Shown here in pieces: positions 1 through 7,458 of a DNA stretch of 19,581 nt. The notes under the pieces were generated by a model. It was not told the DNA's origin. It worked only from the letters and a program-made list of their open reading frames with translations, and ran no database searches. The translations under genes and the position numbers were made by a program. The DNA comes from Prevotella sp. CAG:924 (GTDB taxonomy: Bacteria; Bacteroidota; Bacteroidia; Bacteroidales; Bacteroidaceae), in contig HF988493.1 in the NCBI GenBank assembly GCA_000431975.1, positions 1 through 19,581 of the forward strand, read 5' to 3'. Position 1 is the stretch's first letter, and every line of letters starts with the position of its first letter.

Positions 1-627
1 TATCTCCCCTATATTTATCGGGTGAGCCTCTATCATCCTATGATAGATACAAGACATCCAGAAAAAAGTATTTCTCAAAACAGAGGCCGTAATCTAACTT
101 TATTTTTATTTACAGGTTATCATCTCTGACAACCTGACATCATGAGCACATGTCAATTCTAATGCAATTCATACCTTGAGCGAGGCTAAGAATAGGCTTG
201 CACCAGCAATGAGGAGACATCCATCACAGCATTCAAAAAAGGACACAAAAGACTAGATATGACCTCACCGAAAATCACTCCTATTCCATGAAGTCCCATA
301 AGTTACAAGAAAGCCAAACCATCAAATTCATATTACATTTTTAAATATTATTGGACTCATGTTATTTTATAGCATACCCGCATTATCTGCCCATATTCCG
401 ACAAGTAGGCGACAAGAGTACCTATTCTACCCTCCAACAGGTTACCGAGTGACGTTCCCGATTCAAAAAACGAGCAACATATTAATTGTTATTAACATGA
501 ACACAGGTAGCAAAAATGTTTAATAAACAATACTATTTAAAAAAATATAAAACAGAAACCATGACATACGCACCACCGAAAATATGATTATATTTGCAGT
601 GAGAACAATGATTTAAAGACGTGAGAG
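1..627. other. Non-coding stretch, no gene recognised
   Basis: No start-to-stop frame that looks like a protein was found here. The plus frame is open from the left edge to TGA at 127-129 (42 codons), which could be the tail of a gene lying outside the window or chance. A perfect 8-bp inverted repeat with a 3-nt loop lies at 29-47 (TCTATCAT/ATGATAGA), and a 6-bp one at 113-136 (CAGGTT/AACCTG); neither has a T-tract placed as in an intrinsic terminator. The stretch becomes very AT-rich after about 480, with a small dyad TGTTT-AAT-AAACA at 517-529 about 60 nt upstream of a promoter-like box. Confidence 0.5.
589..596 (+). promoter_or_regulatory. Putative -7 box of the SH3/NlpC-P60 gene
   Basis: TATATTTG matches the Bacteroides -7 consensus TAnnTTTG and ends 31 nt before the ATG at 628. 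No good -33 TTTG is visible 19-21 bp upstream, so this rests on the -7 box and its placement alone. Confidence 0.4.
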
Positions 628-1629
628 ATGGAAACACGTAGAGATGTACTGAAAGACGACGCCATTACCACTAGAGGATTGCAAGCGATCGTCGAAGAGT
701 GTCCCCACACAGACAGCACTAATGTTTTGACCACAGACTGGTGTGTTGTAAACGTTTCCGTTTGCAACCTTCGACAAAGTGGCAGCTATACAGCCATAGG
801 ACGCTCCCAGGCATTGCTTGGGACACCCTTGCGCATACTGCAGAAATCAACGACGTGGTGGGAGGTGGAAGCCCCCGACCACCTCACGGCATGGGTACGT
901 CCCTCAGCCTTGAAGGAGGTCACACGCGACGAGCTCAGTACGTGGAATCGCCAACGCCAGGTGGTGGTCACGGCGACATACGCCTTCGTCTATCAGTTGC
1001 CATCTGCCAAGGCACAAACTGTCAGCGATGTTGTCGCAGGCGACCGTCTCAAGCTGGTAAGCTGCCGGGATCGTTATTTCTATGTGGAATATCCCGATGG
1101 CCGGCAAGGATTTATCCGTCGCGCAGACAGTGAAGAACTGTCCAGCTGGCGTGAGCGTATAACACACACACCAGCGAGTATCATTAATACCGCACAAAAG
1201 CTCATGGGCATACCCGACATGGCCGGTGGTACAAGCACAAAAGGAGTTGACGCTGACGGTCTGATCCGCACCGTCCTTATCCAACACGATATCCTAGTGC
1301 CACACGACATGATACGACAGGCCAATATGGGTGTACGTATCTTCACCGCCGCCTCTTTGGACAACCTCAATCCGGGGGACCTGCTCGTCTTCGGTAACAA
1401 GAATGAGAACAAAGAAGATGATGTCGTCATCAAACATGTAGGGCTCTACATCGGTAATGGACAATTCATCCACTGCTACGGATGGGTAAAGACTAACAGT
1501 CTGTTGCCCACCGGAAAGAACTATGATAAGTACTACCGCGATCATTTGCTGTGGGCGCAACGCTTCCTGCCATTCGTCAATAAGAGCAGTGATCTGAAGA
1601 CAACGGATCAGATTGCCATGTACCAATAA
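628..1629 (+). CDS. Degenerate SH3-domain NlpC/P60 (C40-like) protein, catalytic Cys replaced by Ala
   Basis: The 333-residue protein has the layout of Bacteroidales SH3b-NlpC/P60 endopeptidases, which cut peptide stems of peptidoglycan. Two bacterial SH3-like segments lie at about 40-95 and 108-170, followed by a C40-like domain at about 182-320. Family members carry a D-C-S-G motif whose Cys is the nucleophile; here residues 206-212 read GVDADGL, so Ala209 stands at the Cys position and Asp210 at the Ser. The two expected histidines remain: His270 (KHVGLYIG) and His282 (FIHC). The YLWAG-like stretch before the motif is DMAGG. There is no signal peptide; the first ~40 residues are hydrophilic. 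An in-frame TGA at 622-624 rules out an upstream start. I infer a non-catalytic, probably cytoplasmic relative, perhaps a peptide-binding protein. It has its own -7 box and lies 121 nt before the HU gene. Confidence 0.8.
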   Translation: METRRDVLKDDAITTRGLQAIVEECPHTDSTNVLTTDWCVVNVSVCNLRQSGSYTAIGRSQALLGTPLRILQKSTTWWEVEAPDHLTAWVRPSALKEVTRDELSTWNRQRQVVVTATYAFVYQLPSAKAQTVSDVVAGDRLKLVSCRDRYFYVEYPDGRQGFIRRADSEELSSWRERITHTPASIINTAQKLMGIPDMAGGTSTKGVDADGLIRTVLIQHDILVPHDMIRQANMGVRIFTAASLDNLNPGDLLVFGNKNENKEDDVVIKHVGLYIGNGQFIHCYGWVKTNSLLPTGKNYDKYYRDHLLWAQRFLPFVNKSSDLKTTDQIAMYQ

Positions 1630-1750
1630 CCAGGGGCTACAAAGTTCATCTGTCTTCTTTTAAGAGTCCACCGGTCCCAGACACTCCAAAAGGGATTTTT
1701 GCATTACTCTTCATACATAAAAATAATAAATACGAGTATAAAATTTAATT

Positions 1751-2035
1751 ATGAACAAAACACAACTCATTGCAGCAGTAGCTGCCAACACTGAGATTTC
1801 AAGAAATGACGCTTCGAAATTTGTAAATGCTGTTCTCGGAGCTATTGCTGACAATCTGACTGAAGGCGACGGCGAGATCGCCCTGCCCGATTTCGGACGT
1901 TTCCAACGTAAGACGGTCCCCGCCCGTCAGGGTATCAATCCACAAACGAAGGAAAAGATCACCATCGAAGAGCACGACAAGATCGTATTCAAGCCTTCTG
2001 ATAATATGAGTATCTTCTCGCGCAAACATTGCTAA
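1751..2035 (+). CDS. HU/IHF-family DNA-binding protein
   Basis: This 94-residue nucleoid protein has the usual HU length and layout: an N-terminal helical half (1-40) for dimerisation and a beta-arm half. The family signature runs from about residue 48 to 70 (GRFQRKTVPARQGINPQTK), and Pro64 corresponds to the arm-tip proline that intercalates and bends DNA. It should bind DNA as a dimer with little sequence preference. It starts a close-packed plus-strand operon: the first glycosyltransferase follows after 8 nt. HU genes are usually monocistronic, so this neighbourhood is somewhat unusual, and it may be an accessory paralogue rather than the main HU (inference). The C-terminus ends SRKHC. I could not find a convincing promoter in the AT-rich 120 nt upstream. 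Confidence 0.92.
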   Translation: MNKTQLIAAVAANTEISRNDASKFVNAVLGAIADNLTEGDGEIALPDFGRFQRKTVPARQGINPQTKEKITIEEHDKIVFKPSDNMSIFSRKHC

Positions 2036-2043
2036 TTGCCGGG

Positions 2044-2940
2044 ATGAGACTCTCCATCATCATACCCGCCTATCAGGCCGAGACGACGCTCAGGCGTTGT
2101 CTCGACTCTGTGCTGAGCCAGTCGTTCCGCGACGTGCAGGTCATCCTTGTTGATGACGCATCGACCGACGGAACACATGCTCTCATGGAAGAATATTGCC
2201 AACGCGATCACCGTGTGCAGATGCTCACCCTGCAAAAAAATGAAGGACTCAGTCAGGCACGTAATCACGGACTGCATAAAGCGCATGGCGAGTATGTCAC
2301 CTTTATCGACAGCGATGATGCCCTGGGCAAGGACACGCTTCAAGCTGTCATGGAGATCATCAACGTACATCCTGACTACGACTTCGTAGAATACCCTATC
2401 TACGAGCACTACGGAAACATCCGAAGACAACATCTCCTGCAATTTCCCCGCCGTGAATACAAAAGCATAGAGGATTATTGGTTGGAAGGGCATGCTTACC
2501 AACATTCCTATGCCTGCAATAAAATCTACAGGACGGAAATTTTCAAGGGACTTGCCTTCCCTAAAGACGAAAAGTTTGAAGATGTCGCCATGCTGCCCCT
2601 GCTGCTCAGCCGCTGCCACCTGTGGGCAACGATAAGCGTCGGGCTCTATCTCTACTATGACAATCCTACAGGCATCACCGCCAAAGCGGACGGCAAGGCC
2701 CTCCATCAGCTACTGGACAACCACTTACGTATCATCCCGAAGATATGCAACGCAGAATACTATGCCCATGTGCTTAATATCGCACTTGATGTATATGAAA
2801 ACACTGGGATTGTACCGCGTCTGCCCGACAAACCCTACAACAACACAACCAAGCTGAGACTCAAACACTTAATCGGACTGAAAGGCTTATGCCAAGTCAA
2901 CAAACTCGCACATCGGTTCTATCGCAAGACCGGCCGCTAA
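2044..2940 (+). CDS. Family 2 glycosyltransferase
   Basis: This 298-residue inverting glycosyltransferase has a GT-A fold and would transfer a sugar from a nucleotide-sugar to a glycan or lipid-linked acceptor on the inner face of the membrane. The N-terminal strand SIIIPAY (4-10), the nucleotide-binding ILVDDASTDGT (34-44), QARNHG (71-76) and the metal-binding FIDSDD (87-92) are all present. FED at 178-180 probably holds the catalytic base. No transmembrane segment is visible. I chose ATG 2044, which starts directly at the first beta-strand (MRLSIIIP). An ATG at 2029 would add five residues and overlap the HU stop. The next glycosyltransferase begins inside its 3' end. Donor and acceptor cannot be read from the sequence. 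Confidence 0.9.
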   Translation: MRLSIIIPAYQAETTLRRCLDSVLSQSFRDVQVILVDDASTDGTHALMEEYCQRDHRVQMLTLQKNEGLSQARNHGLHKAHGEYVTFIDSDDALGKDTLQAVMEIINVHPDYDFVEYPIYEHYGNIRRQHLLQFPRREYKSIEDYWLEGHAYQHSYACNKIYRTEIFKGLAFPKDEKFEDVAMLPLLLSRCHLWATISVGLYLYYDNPTGITAKADGKALHQLLDNHLRIIPKICNAEYYAHVLNIALDVYENTGIVPRLPDKPYNNTTKLRLKHLIGLKGLCQVNKLAHRFYRKTGR

Positions 2941-4178
2941 TCTCATTCATCATTCCTGTCTGGAACGTTTCTGCAGAAATGTTCCAACATTGCATTGACA
3001 GCATCCTACAATTGCATCTGTCGGATGCAGAACGCGAGATCATCGTCGTAGATGACGGCAACGAAGATGCCCTGACAGCAACATTCCATCATTCTACAGA
3101 CAGGGAGCAGCAAACTGCCGGACACCAACCATCCACAATACAGACATTTCCTTCCGGAATCTGTACATGTCATCCATCAGACGAAATAAATACAACTTCC
3201 GAAACTCTTCAAGAAATATCGAGACACAAGAAAACGGCTGGCACGACATCCTTTCCTTCCGAAGATGCGGCCCTCTGCTCATGGAAAGAAATAGAATCGC
3301 GCTATCACAGCCATATAGTCTATCTACATCAATCTCACAAGGGACAATCAGTCGCCCGCAATACCGGTATTGAGAAGGCACGAGGACGCTTCATCCAATT
3401 TGTAGACGCAGATGACTGGCTAGAGCCCTCCACCTATAACCACATCATAGATCTGGCCCGACGCGACAAGGGCGATCTGATACTTTTCCATTTTCGGGAA
3501 AGCCAAGATCCTTCTTCCTATCACCCTACTTGTCCCTATTGTTCTCATAGCAACCGTCACCATGCCGACAAGCGAGAAACCAGCCACAATCCTGACGATC
3601 AACCGTCCGAAATGACTACCGTCGCCTATCAAGACACCACTATTGTCAGTGGTCCGGACTGGCTCTGCCACCATAACATGCGGGCTTCCGTATGCAGTTA
3701 CCTCTTCCGACGTGAACTGCTTGGAGACTTACGGTTCAATCCCCAACTCATCCGGGAAGATGAAGAGTTTACCCCCCTACTCATGCTCAACGCACAGCGG
3801 CTCGTCGAAACAACAGCTGTCGCTTACATTTACCGGCAACATGACGGATCGGTCATGCACCAGAAAGGTAAAGAAAAGAAAGAGAAGGCTTTCCAAGACA
3901 TTGAGCATGTCATACATCACCTTAACTATCGCAGAGCTTTAGAAAAAGGGAAACGGCGCGAAGCACTATACCGACGTCTCTGCCAGTTGTCCATGGATCA
4001 TCTCTATAATATCATGCGACACACCCATTCTCCGCAGCGACTCCAAAAGGCTGCAGACTTCCTGAGAGACGAAAGCCTATTTCCTCTTCCGCACCGCCGG
4101 TTTACTCTCAAATATTGGCTTTTCTCCTACATCACAGCCTCAGCCATAGGGCGGGCTGTCTTACTGCGTATCCTTTAA
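2889..4178 (+). CDS. Family 2 glycosyltransferase with two insertions
   Basis: This 429-residue GT2 enzyme shows LISFIIPVWN (17-26), IIVVDD (51-56), KGQSVARNTG (151-160), the DxD-like FVDADDWL (171-178), and REDEEF (289-294) as the likely catalytic base region. Between VVDDGNED and the KGQSVARN helix, family members have about 30 residues; here there are about 85, so a Ser/Thr/His-rich insertion of about 55 residues sits at roughly 62-140. A second hydrophilic insertion at about 205-240 contains CPYC (Cys215, Cys218) followed by several histidines, a possible metal or redox site. The ATG at 2889 overlaps the previous gene by 52 nt. No ATG, GTG or TTG codon lies between it and the first strand at 2937, so this overlap appears genuine. 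The C-terminus has one short hydrophobic stretch (419-429). Donor and acceptor are unknown. Confidence 0.85.
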   Translation: MPSQQTRTSVLSQDRPLISFIIPVWNVSAEMFQHCIDSILQLHLSDAEREIIVVDDGNEDALTATFHHSTDREQQTAGHQPSTIQTFPSGICTCHPSDEINTTSETLQEISRHKKTAGTTSFPSEDAALCSWKEIESRYHSHIVYLHQSHKGQSVARNTGIEKARGRFIQFVDADDWLEPSTYNHIIDLARRDKGDLILFHFRESQDPSSYHPTCPYCSHSNRHHADKRETSHNPDDQPSEMTTVAYQDTTIVSGPDWLCHHNMRASVCSYLFRRELLGDLRFNPQLIREDEEFTPLLMLNAQRLVETTAVAYIYRQHDGSVMHQKGKEKKEKAFQDIEHVIHHLNYRRALEKGKRREALYRRLCQLSMDHLYNIMRHTHSPQRLQKAADFLRDESLFPLPHRRFTLKYWLFSYITASAIGRAVLLRIL

Positions 4179-4192
4179 CTTCACAGAATAGA

Positions 4193-5722
4193 ATGACACT
4201 CCCCAAAGATTTCGAAGAATACACCCGTAGCATTCTGGGACCTTCCCGATACGATCATCTTGTGGCTGCCCTCACAACGGACCCACCCGTTTCTCTCCGT
4301 CTCAATACAACCAAACAGAAAGACATCACAGGTCTGAACGACCGTGTACCCTGGTGTGCTACCGGCTTCTATCTAGCCTCCCGGCCGGCCTTCACGTTCG
4401 ATCCTCTGCTTCATGCAGGTGTGTACTATGTACAGGAGGCCTCATCCATGTTTGTCTGCGAGGTACTCCGCCAGCTCGTACACGAGCCTGTGGCGATGCT
4501 CGACCTCTGCTCCGCACCTGGCGGGAAATCAACAGCTGCCATGAGCGTCTTGCCGGAAGGAAGCCTCGTGGTAAGCAACGAACCTATCGCCACACGTGCC
4601 AGTATTCTCACGGAGAACATCCAGAAATGGGGATCTCCCAATACAATGGTGACACGCAACTATCCACAGGACTATGCCAAGAGCGGACTGCTCTTTGACG
4701 TAATCCTGACCGACGTGCCTTGTTCCGGAGAAGGAATGTTCCGCAAAGATCCCAATGCTGTCAAGGAATGGAGCGCACAGCATGTCAAGGAATGTACGGC
4801 CCTCCAACGCGAAATCGTGGAACAGGCCTGGAAATGTCTCCGTCCGGGAGGACTGCTGATCTACTCCACCTGTACGATCAACCTTCATGAAGACGAGGAA
4901 AATGCCGGATGGATCTGTAAACACCTTGGAGCAGAGCCACAACCCATCAAGATCCCTGAAGAATGGGGCATCGCCGAAGGACTGACCCGTCAGCTTTCTA
5001 CAACGGCAGACATACCCGCCGATACTCTGGCAACAACAGAGACATCGGACGAGGACTGTCCCCTATATCCCGTCGTGCCGGATGGACGATATATCTTCCG
5101 CTTCATCCCCGGAGAGACACGGGGTGAAGGACTTTTCATGGCCATACTTCGCAAACCCGGAGAGCAATCGAACGTACTCCGACAGATAACTGCCGGGCTG
5201 CAAAAGGGAGACAAAAAAGGAAGGTCTCAAAAGCATTGCAAAGTACCTGATAATAAAGCCATTAAGAAAAGTCCAGACACACTGTTAACAAAATTATACA
5301 ATTGCGGTACTTATGCTGTCCGCACCGATGCGGATGTCTACCGTGCCATACCATCCTCATGGCTGCCCCTATACGACATTGCCGCCAATCGGTTGCATAT
5401 CCTGCATGCCGGAGTACCATTGGGTATGGTTAAAGGACGTGACATTCTGCCTTCTCCGGCCCTTGCACTCAGCACAGCCCTCCTGCCCGAAGCCTTTCCC
5501 CGTGTGGAGCTTGACTATCAGGACGCGCTGTCCTATCTGCGCCGGGAGGCTGTCAGACTGCCGGACACTACTCCAAAAGGATATGTCGTAGTCTGCTACC
5601 ATGGCCATCCGCTCGGACTGGAAAAGAACATGGGCAACCGTGCCAACAACATCTATCCGATGGAATGGCGCATCAAAAGTACCCACCTGCCCGAACATCC
5701 TATAGAAATTATTAAAGAATGA
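4193..5722 (+). CDS. rsmF: 16S rRNA m5C methyltransferase, RsmF/NOL1-NOP2-Sun family
   Basis: The 509-residue S-adenosylmethionine-dependent enzyme should methylate carbon 5 of a cytosine in 16S rRNA (C1407 in E. coli for RsmF). The SAM loop DLCSAPGGKST is at 104-114. PCSGEGMFRK at 176-185 carries Cys177, which releases product, and STCT at 225-228 carries Cys227, which forms the covalent bond with the base. QEASSM at 81-86 is also typical. The C-terminal half fits the RsmF linker plus PUA-like RNA-binding domain, ending in HPLGLEKNMGNRANNIYP. I chose ATG 4193 over ATG 4115: the family starts near LPKDFEEY, and 4115 would overlap the previous gene by 64 nt and add an unrelated 26 residues. 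It lies 14 nt after the glycosyltransferase and overlaps folA by ATGA. The exact target base is inferred from family membership. Confidence 0.92.
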   Translation: MTLPKDFEEYTRSILGPSRYDHLVAALTTDPPVSLRLNTTKQKDITGLNDRVPWCATGFYLASRPAFTFDPLLHAGVYYVQEASSMFVCEVLRQLVHEPVAMLDLCSAPGGKSTAAMSVLPEGSLVVSNEPIATRASILTENIQKWGSPNTMVTRNYPQDYAKSGLLFDVILTDVPCSGEGMFRKDPNAVKEWSAQHVKECTALQREIVEQAWKCLRPGGLLIYSTCTINLHEDEENAGWICKHLGAEPQPIKIPEEWGIAEGLTRQLSTTADIPADTLATTETSDEDCPLYPVVPDGRYIFRFIPGETRGEGLFMAILRKPGEQSNVLRQITAGLQKGDKKGRSQKHCKVPDNKAIKKSPDTLLTKLYNCGTYAVRTDADVYRAIPSSWLPLYDIAANRLHILHAGVPLGMVKGRDILPSPALALSTALLPEAFPRVELDYQDALSYLRREAVRLPDTTPKGYVVVCYHGHPLGLEKNMGNRANNIYPMEWRIKSTHLPEHPIEIIKE

Positions 5723-6198
5723 AACTCTCACTCATTGCCTGCCTCGACCGCAACAGTGCCATAGGCTATCAGAACCGTCTGCTCTGGCATCTGCCCGAAG
5801 ATCTCCACCATTTCCGGGAAATTACATTCGGCCATCCCATCATCATGGGGCGCAAGACCTATGACTCACTTCCACACGGTGCCTTACCCGGACGGGAGAA
5901 TATCGTACTAAGCCATACCCGAACGACCATAGAAGGTTGTCACGTTTTCCCGACCTTTACAGAGGCATTGCATTATCTGCAAGAGAAACATAAAAAAGAG
6001 GCCTTCATCATCGGTGGAGAGAGTGTCTACCGGGAGGCTCTTCCTCTGGCAGCACATCTCTATCTCACTCTGGTAGACAAGGCTGCCGAAAAAGCTGACG
6101 CTTTCTTTCCTCAAATCAATTGGAATGAATGGGAGGAAACAAAAAAGGAGAAGCATATCGGCTTCTCCTTCATGGAATATCACAAAAAACATACTTAA
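5719..6198 (+). CDS. folA: Dihydrofolate reductase
   Basis: This enzyme reduces dihydrofolate to tetrahydrofolate with NADPH in the cytoplasm and is the target of trimethoprim. At 159 residues it has the standard bacterial length. Features seen are SLIACLDRNSAIG (4-16), the substrate-binding LLWHLPEDLHHF (21-32) with Asp28 as the expected acidic residue, IMGRKTYDSL (42-51), and the NADPH-binding FIIGGESVYREAL (96-108). Its ATG overlaps the rsmF stop (ATGA), which suggests coupled translation. It is the last gene of the plus-strand operon. An 8-bp inverted repeat in its last 50 nt has its T-tract on the other strand and probably serves the convergent lrp gene. Confidence 0.97.
   Translation: MKLSLIACLDRNSAIGYQNRLLWHLPEDLHHFREITFGHPIIMGRKTYDSLPHGALPGRENIVLSHTRTTIEGCHVFPTFTEALHYLQEKHKKEAFIIGGESVYREALPLAAHLYLTLVDKAAEKADAFFPQINWNEWEETKKEKHIGFSFMEYHKKHT
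6147..6168 (-). terminator. Intrinsic terminator for the convergent lrp gene, inside folA
   Basis: Perfect 8-bp arms GGAGAAGC/GCTTCTCC with a 6-nt loop. Read on the minus strand, the stem is followed by TTTTTT (complement of the A-run at 6141-6146), and AA before the stem can extend it to 10 bp. It lies 166 nt past the lrp stop. In the plus direction it is followed by only TT, so it should act mainly on minus-strand transcripts. Confidence 0.6.
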
Positions 6199-6242
6199 TA
6201 CCTTAAGTTTATATCTTTAGTACAAAGTAGGCTAAATGTGCC

Positions 6243-6273
6243 TCCGTATTACCCTACGGAATACTTTTTCTTT
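6243..6273 (+). terminator. Possible terminator of the HU-folA operon
   Basis: A 6-bp stem TCCGTA/TACGGA (6243-6248 and 6255-6260) with a 6-nt loop is followed after ATAC by TTTTTCTTT. It lies 45 nt past the folA stop. The stem is short, so confidence is moderate. Confidence 0.4.
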
Positions 6274-6333
6274 AAAGTACTTTATCGTAATTTCTCTTCC
6301 TGATCACAGAAATGTTTCCTGTATCAGAAGCAA

Positions 6334-6855
6334 TTACTCTTCTACGGATGCCGGTGTTTCAGGCTCCTCCGGAAGATCATTGTCTTCTGCTGTCAATTCT
6401 GCGACAGGCAACTGACGGTCAATGACCGCATTGAAGCTGACGATCGTCTCACTGCGCGAAAGTCCCAACGGCTGCAATTTGTCATGGATAACATTAAGCA
6501 GATGATGGTTGTTACGGGCATAGATCTTGATGAACATATCATAGCCGCCTGTCGTATAGTGACATTCTGTCACCTCAGGAATACGGCGCAGCTTTTCCAC
6601 CACCTCATCAAAATCTCCCGGATCTTTCAGATAAAGACCTACATAAGCACAAGTCTCGTATCCAATCTTCTCCGGATCGATAATAAACTGTGAACCTTTG
6701 AGCACACCCTGAGCAGTCAGCTTCTGAATGCGCTGATGGATGGCAGCTCCACTCACATTGCAGGCGCGCGCAACCTCCAAAAAGGGGATACGCGCATCAT
6801 TGGCGATGAGCTGCAGAATCTTTTTGTCTAATGCGTCTAATCGGTTGTTTGCCAT
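6334..6855 (-). CDS. Lrp/AsnC-family transcriptional regulator
   Basis: This 173-residue protein has an N-terminal helix-turn-helix (LDALDKKILQLIANDARIP, then VSGAAIHQRIQKL, within about 6-55) and a C-terminal RAM ligand-binding domain (about 68-150, with the glycine-rich TTGGYDMFIKI). Such proteins assemble as dimers to octamers and respond to amino acids or similar small molecules. The last ~20 residues are an acidic Glu/Asp/Pro tail beyond the usual ~155-residue length. It is transcribed toward folA from its own promoter and has no neighbour on its strand in close range, so the targets cannot be inferred from context. The ATG at 6855 is the natural start (MANNRLDALDKKI). Confidence 0.93.
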   Translation of the reverse strand: MANNRLDALDKKILQLIANDARIPFLEVARACNVSGAAIHQRIQKLTAQGVLKGSQFIIDPEKIGYETCAYVGLYLKDPGDFDEVVEKLRRIPEVTECHYTTGGYDMFIKIYARNNHHLLNVIHDKLQPLGLSRSETIVSFNAVIDRQLPVAELTAEDNDLPEEPETPASVEE

Positions 6856-6873
6856 GCTATATTAATTTGGGCA

Positions 6874-6904
6874 CAAAGTTACAGGAATTTCTTTTAATCT
6901 GCAA
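6874..6904 (-). promoter_or_regulatory. Putative promoter of the lrp gene
   Basis: On the minus strand TAACTTTG (complement of 6874-6881) matches TAnnTTTG. GTTG, centred on the complement of 6902-6905, stands about 20 bp upstream as a -33-like element. The predicted start site lies only about 10-12 nt before the ATG, a very short leader. Confidence 0.5.
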
Positions 6905-7458
6905 CAAAACATCCTTAATATTTTCTATTTTACCACCCTAGTATAAAATCACCAGGCCATTAATACCCTCATAATGCTTGTTCAGATACTTTTATCGGCT
7001 TATCCGACGTCCCTTATCCCTAATACAAATGAAGAAATAAAGGACATCTGCGGGAAACCTCTGACTTCCCATGCCTCCATCGCAAGCAAACTAGAGCCGG
7101 CCAATACCGAGACTATGGTCGGCTCATTGGCGCCGCGGCCCGCCCCTATCCCAAACGGTACTTACTGTATTTAAACCCGTTCATATTTATGTTGAATAAT
7201 GTCGGCTGACCTGGCTCTAGCAGCCAACTGCATGTGCCTTTGCAGCCAACTTCATTCTTTCGGGTACATAAGCCGGGGAACCGACCTTGTGCTCCTGTAG
7301 TGTTTCCATCACAGGACAGAGGGGGCAGACACCTGACTGAAAGTATTCTCACGAAATAAGAATGACAGATGGACTTCTCCTATCTTTATTTACACGTCAT
7401 CCTCTCAGACAGACCGGTACACCTGTCAGCACAGGCCATTCCTCCAGACCGATTAGGG
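6882..7458. other. Long intergenic stretch with unexplained open frames
   Basis: Apart from the -33-like element of the lrp promoter at 6902-6905, nothing certain is encoded here. A GC-rich core at about 7060-7155 carries a hairpin (7094-7102 with 7117-7125, one G-U pair). Two frames are open across it: plus 6974-7174 (66 codons from ATG) and minus 7161-7000 (53 codons, no start codon at its beginning). Neither matches a family I know. A 14-nt near-perfect direct repeat (GCAGCCAACTGCAT at 7220-7233, one mismatch at 7242-7255) follows. A 5-bp hairpin CCTGT/ACAGG at 7422-7435 lies just past the esterase gene but lacks a T-tract. A gene remnant is possible but unproven. Confidence 0.4.

Noticed and set aside
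29..47. 8-bp inverted repeat near the left edge considered as a terminator
   Set aside because: AT-rich stem with no T-tract on either strand.
2029..2043. Earlier ATG for the first glycosyltransferase
   Set aside because: It adds five residues before the first beta-strand and overlaps the HU stop; ATG 2044 fits GT2 proteins better.
2032..2706. Minus-strand open frame of 224 codons
   Set aside because: Antisense to the first GT2 glycosyltransferase, whose motifs are complete.
4115..4192. Upstream ATG extending the rsmF reading frame by 26 residues
   Set aside because: It overlaps the preceding glycosyltransferase by 64 nt and the added residues do not resemble the family N-terminus; ATG 4193 starts just before the conserved sequence.
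7146..7352. Minus-strand open frame of 68 codons after the esterase gene
   Set aside because: Cys/Pro/Gly-rich composition typical of chance frames, no family resemblance, no promoter.
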